Shown here in pieces: positions 61,403 through 64,000 of a stretch of DNA of 64,000 bases. The stretch is taken from positions 1 through 64,000 of the forward strand of contig CALCFD010000035.1 of assembly GCA_937900695.1 (NCBI GenBank), given 5' to 3'. Origin of the DNA: an uncultured Eubacterium sp. Its GTDB lineage: Bacteria > Bacillota > Clostridia > Peptostreptococcales > Anaerovoracaceae. The notes beneath the pieces are model-generated. The model was not told the DNA's origin. It did not search any database and was given only the letters and a program-made list of their open reading frames with translations. The first letter of the stretch is position 1, and every line of letters starts with the position of its first letter. A program made the translations under genes and the position numbers.

Positions 61403-63241
61403 GTGAGCAAAAAACTAAAAAAATTGTTAACACGTATAGCTGTTGCGGCATGTCTATTTATAGCAGGGATGCTTCTATCAGGTAAAATAGCAATAATATT
61501 TTTGGTGGCAGCATATGTGACTGCAGGATATGATGTAGTTAAAAAAGCTGTTAGAAATATAGGTCATGGACAAGTATTTGATGAAAACTTCCTTATGACT
61601 ATAGCCACAATAGGTGCATTTGTAACAGGAGAAATTGCCGAAGGCGTAATGGTTATGCTTTTGTATCAAATTGGAGAATGGTTCCAGCAGTATGCTGTAG
61701 GTAAATCAAGAAATTCAATTACTGAGCTTATGGATATAAGACCTGATTATGCCAATGCACTTCGAGGTGGAGAAGTAGAAACAGTTGATCCAGATGAAGT
61801 AGAAATAGGTGAGACTATTTTAGTTAAGCCTGGTGAAAAGGTGCCTATAGACGGTGTGGTGACAAAAGGCGAAAGCTACGTAGACACATCAGCACTAACA
61901 GGAGAAGCTATTCCTAAGAGGGTGGCAGAAGGCGATGAAGTTTTAAGCGGATTTATCAATGACAACGGGCTTTTGGAAATTAAGACTACAAAAGAATTTG
62001 ATGAATCTACCGTATCTAAAATTTTAGAGCTAGTTGAAAATGCTAGTAGTCGCAAGGCAAAATCAGAAAATTTCATAACAAAATTTGCAAAATATTACAC
62101 TCCTATAGTTGTAGTAGGGGCATTGTTGCTTGCATTTTTGCCTACGATTTTGGGAAGCAATTTAGGTCTTGATCAGTGGATTATAAGAGCGTGTACATTT
62201 TTAGTTATCTCATGTCCTTGTGCTCTTGTTATATCAGTGCCGCTAGGATTTTTCGGTGGTATTGGAGGTGCTGCTAAGGAAGGCATACTTATTAAGGGCA
62301 GTAACTATATGGAAACATTGGCTAACATTAGGACTGTAGTTTTTGATAAGACGGGAACTCTTACTGAAGGAACTTTTAAGGTAAATAAAATTGTTGGCTT
62401 AGGCGAATCTGAGGATAAAATCTTAGAACTTGCTGCTATTTGTGAGTCTTATTCTAATCATCCTATAGCAGTTTCCTTGAGAATGGCTTATGGCAAAGAT
62501 ATAGATGGTAGCAATCTTTCAGATGTTTGTGAGTCAAAGGGTATGGGCATAAGTTGCAGTATTGATGGACAAAGAATATATGTTGGAAACCAAAAGCTAC
62601 TTAGAGAAAAAGGAATAGACATTCCTGTGGTAGATGAAATAGGAACTGTAGTTTATGTAGCAAAAGATAATAAATGTATAGGATATATAATTATTGCTGA
62701 TGAAATAAAAGAAGATGCTAAAAGTCTTGTAGAGGCTTTAAAGATGCAGGGTATAAAAACAACAGTGATGCTTACTGGAGACAAAAAGGAAATTGCAGAA
62801 AAAGTCGCAGCTAGCATAGGAATCGATAAGGTGTGTTCAGAGCTACTTCCTCAGGAAAAAGTAAGTAATCTAGAAAAGCTACTTGAAGAGGAAAAGGGTA
62901 AAGGAAGCCTAGCGTTTGTAGGTGATGGCATCAATGATGCTCCAGTATTAACACGTGCAGATATTGGTTTTGCAATGGGAGCTATGGGAAGTGACGCTGC
63001 TATTGAAGCGGCAGATGTAGTAATTATGAATGATCAGCCGTCTAAAATTGCAGATGCTATTAAGGTTTCAAAGAAGACTATCGCAATTGTAAAGGAAAAT
63101 ATCATATTCGCTTTAGGAGTAAAAATATTGTTTTTATTACTAGGAGCTTTAGGAATGATAAATCTATGGATGGCGGTATTTGCTGATGTTGGTGTTGCAT
63201 TTTTAGCAATATTAAATTCTATGAGGGCTTTAAAAAAATAA
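61403..63241 (+). CDS. P1B-type zinc/cadmium-translocating ATPase
   Basis: The 612-residue pump starts at GTG. It has TGEAIP (actuator), the metal-site motif CPC (Cys271-Pro-Cys273), phosphorylated Asp315 in DKTGTLTEG, SNHPIAVS and GDGINDAPVL. The last helices carry ALGVKILF and FADVGVAFLA, whose Lys and Asp are the ZntA-class (P1B-2) markers for Zn2+, Cd2+ and Pb2+. It should export these metals. The N-terminal HMA domain is absent and is supplied by the preceding gene. Confidence 0.94.
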   Translation: MSKKLKKLLTRIAVAACLFIAGMLLSGKIAIIFLVAAYVTAGYDVVKKAVRNIGHGQVFDENFLMTIATIGAFVTGEIAEGVMVMLLYQIGEWFQQYAVGKSRNSITELMDIRPDYANALRGGEVETVDPDEVEIGETILVKPGEKVPIDGVVTKGESYVDTSALTGEAIPKRVAEGDEVLSGFINDNGLLEIKTTKEFDESTVSKILELVENASSRKAKSENFITKFAKYYTPIVVVGALLLAFLPTILGSNLGLDQWIIRACTFLVISCPCALVISVPLGFFGGIGGAAKEGILIKGSNYMETLANIRTVVFDKTGTLTEGTFKVNKIVGLGESEDKILELAAICESYSNHPIAVSLRMAYGKDIDGSNLSDVCESKGMGISCSIDGQRIYVGNQKLLREKGIDIPVVDEIGTVVYVAKDNKCIGYIIIADEIKEDAKSLVEALKMQGIKTTVMLTGDKKEIAEKVAASIGIDKVCSELLPQEKVSNLEKLLEEEKGKGSLAFVGDGINDAPVLTRADIGFAMGAMGSDAAIEAADVVIMNDQPSKIADAIKVSKKTIAIVKENIIFALGVKILFLLLGALGMINLWMAVFADVGVAFLAILNSMRALKK

Positions 63242-63249
63242 TTATTTGT

Positions 63250-63436
63250 GATAAAATACTGACGTTAAGTTAATAATTGGTTTTCTCGGCGAGGAGCGTC
63301 GTTAGAGTTTTTACCGTACTTTTTAAAAGTACAAAAAAGTATTTGCGAGGGAATCCGTGTTTCGGAGTGAGAGGATGCTAGAGAGTATCGACCGTTATTA
63401 CAGCAGATAGCTGTTTTGTGCAGGAGGTATGTAAAA
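63250..63436 (+). promoter_or_regulatory. Structured leader before thiW, not matched to a known riboswitch
   Basis: The gap is richer in GC than its surroundings and has several hairpins: GTACTTTT/AAAAGTAC (63316-63332), TCCG/CGGA (63354-63366) and ACAGC/GCTGT (63400-63414, followed by TTTTG). TPP riboswitches are common upstream of thiW, but the conserved CTGAGA and AACCTGAT elements are not visible here. It may be a diverged or different element. Confidence 0.4.
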
Positions 63437-63946
63437 ATGAAGAACGTTAATGTCAGAAAGCTTGCATTAGCTGGTATTTTAGTTGCAGTTGGAGTTGTAA
63501 CTGCTCCATTATCTATCCCCGTTGGGGCTGCTAAATGTGCACCGATGCAGCATTTTATAAACATTTTGTGTGGTGTATTTTTAGGCCCGGGATATGCTGT
63601 GGGTACAGCTTTTACCATAAGCCTTTTAAGAAACTTTATGGGAATGGGTACTCTTCTTGCGTTTCCAGGTTCTATGTGTGGAGCACTTTTATGTGGACTG
63701 CTTTATAAGTATGGCAAGAAATTACCTTTTGCTTATGCCGGTGAGCTATTGGGGACTTCTGTTATTGGAGGTATCTTAAGCTATCCTATCGCAGCTCTTA
63801 TTATGGGTAAGCAAAGTGCAGTGTTTGCTTTTGTTATTCCATTTTTCATTTCAAGCTTAGGCGGAACAATACTTGGTATAGTGCTTGTTACTACTATGAA
63901 GAAGATGAAGGTGTTTGACGTATATTTGGGCAACTTAAAAGCGTAA
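63437..63946 (+). CDS. thiW: ThiW-type ECF transporter substrate-binding subunit
   Basis: The product is 169 residues from the ATG at 63437, with an AGGAGG site. It is a five- or six-helix S-component with the ThiW pattern: SIPVGAAKCAPMQHFINILCGVFLGP, YAVGTAFTISLLRNFMG and GTLLAFPGSMCGALLCG. ThiW is predicted to take up a thiazole precursor of thiamine, using shared ECF energising subunits encoded elsewhere. Confidence 0.88.
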   Translation: MKNVNVRKLALAGILVAVGVVTAPLSIPVGAAKCAPMQHFINILCGVFLGPGYAVGTAFTISLLRNFMGMGTLLAFPGSMCGALLCGLLYKYGKKLPFAYAGELLGTSVIGGILSYPIAALIMGKQSAVFAFVIPFFISSLGGTILGIVLVTTMKKMKVFDVYLGNLKA

Positions 63947-63963
63947 ATAAAGTATATAAACAT

Positions 63964-64000
63964 GGCTATTACATCTAGTTTGGTTAGGTGTAATAGCCTT
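63964..64000 (+). terminator. Intrinsic terminator after thiW, cut by the window end
   Basis: GGCTATTACA (63964-63973) pairs exactly with TGTAATAGCC (63989-63998). The sequence ends at TT, so the T-run is presumably beyond the window. Confidence 0.7.

Noticed and set aside
63265..63618. Minus-strand 117-codon frame at thiW
   Set aside because: It is antisense to the leader and first part of thiW with no ribosome binding site or recognisable domain.

Overview
This 64 kb window looks like chromosome from an anaerobic, amino-acid-fermenting low-GC Firmicute of the class Clostridia. The evidence is the AT-rich sequence, strong AGGAGG-type ribosome binding sites, the Firmicute gene order rpsF-ssb-rpsR-(DUF2232)-gdpP-rplI-dnaB, the pair rnmV-rsmA, and a complete oxidative ornithine-degradation cluster (orr, ord, ortA, ortB, oraS, oraE, mutL-type reactivase). 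The genus cannot be fixed from sequence alone.

Layout. 1-54 is the 3' tail of a group II intron. 373-4745 holds a small membrane protein and a sugar-acid catabolic set (DUF1537 kinase, PdxA2-like dehydrogenase, GntP permease). 4840-7343 holds a DUF2148 protein, a nucleotidyltransferase and a LysR regulator. 7558-14482 is the S6/SSB/S18/GdpP/L9/DnaB operon, ending in a DnaD-domain protein fused to the N-terminal domain of a DnaC/DnaI-type helicase loader. 14525-24819 holds a thioesterase, a two-component/ABC transporter module, divIC, rnmV, rsmA, an LtaS-like enzyme and an acetyltransferase. 24873-32650 (minus strand) is an aromatic operon (aroF, aroB, aroA, aroC-chorismate mutase, aroE-aroK, ridA, tyrS). 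Its leader encodes a 21-residue peptide with four Tyr codons followed by a terminator, which reads as tyrosine-sensing ribosome-mediated attenuation. 32681-37160 is mostly housekeeping (rnhA, yycJ, rlmH, mnmM). 37269-47921 is the ornithine cluster with its sigma-54 activator, a likely enhancer dyad and a -24/-12 promoter.

48081-54668 is the accessory region: an orphan Rhs tip with a possible cysteine-protease-like dyad, candidate immunity genes, a decayed duplicate of one of them, and three tandem paralogues of a membrane-anchored protein, the first of them broken. 54697-63946 returns to ordinary content: a GIY-YIG protein, endonuclease IV, a small NrdD-like protein, alanine racemase, small exported proteins, a PadR unit, a zinc/cadmium efflux set (ArsR regulator, metallochaperone-like HMA protein, P1B ATPase) and thiW.

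How the genes work together. Ornithine is racemised by Orr, rearranged by OraSE, oxidised by Ord and cleaved by OrtAB to acetyl-CoA and alanine. The activator and sigma-54 promoter should tie this to substrate supply. The aromatic operon makes chorismate and prephenate and also charges tRNA-Tyr, which fits control by tyrosine supply. A 10-bp direct repeat (TCTTTAGAAT twice) lies upstream of four units: three encode small membrane proteins and one is the Rhs tip. It may mark a small regulon. All assignments come from reading the sequence; no database search was run.
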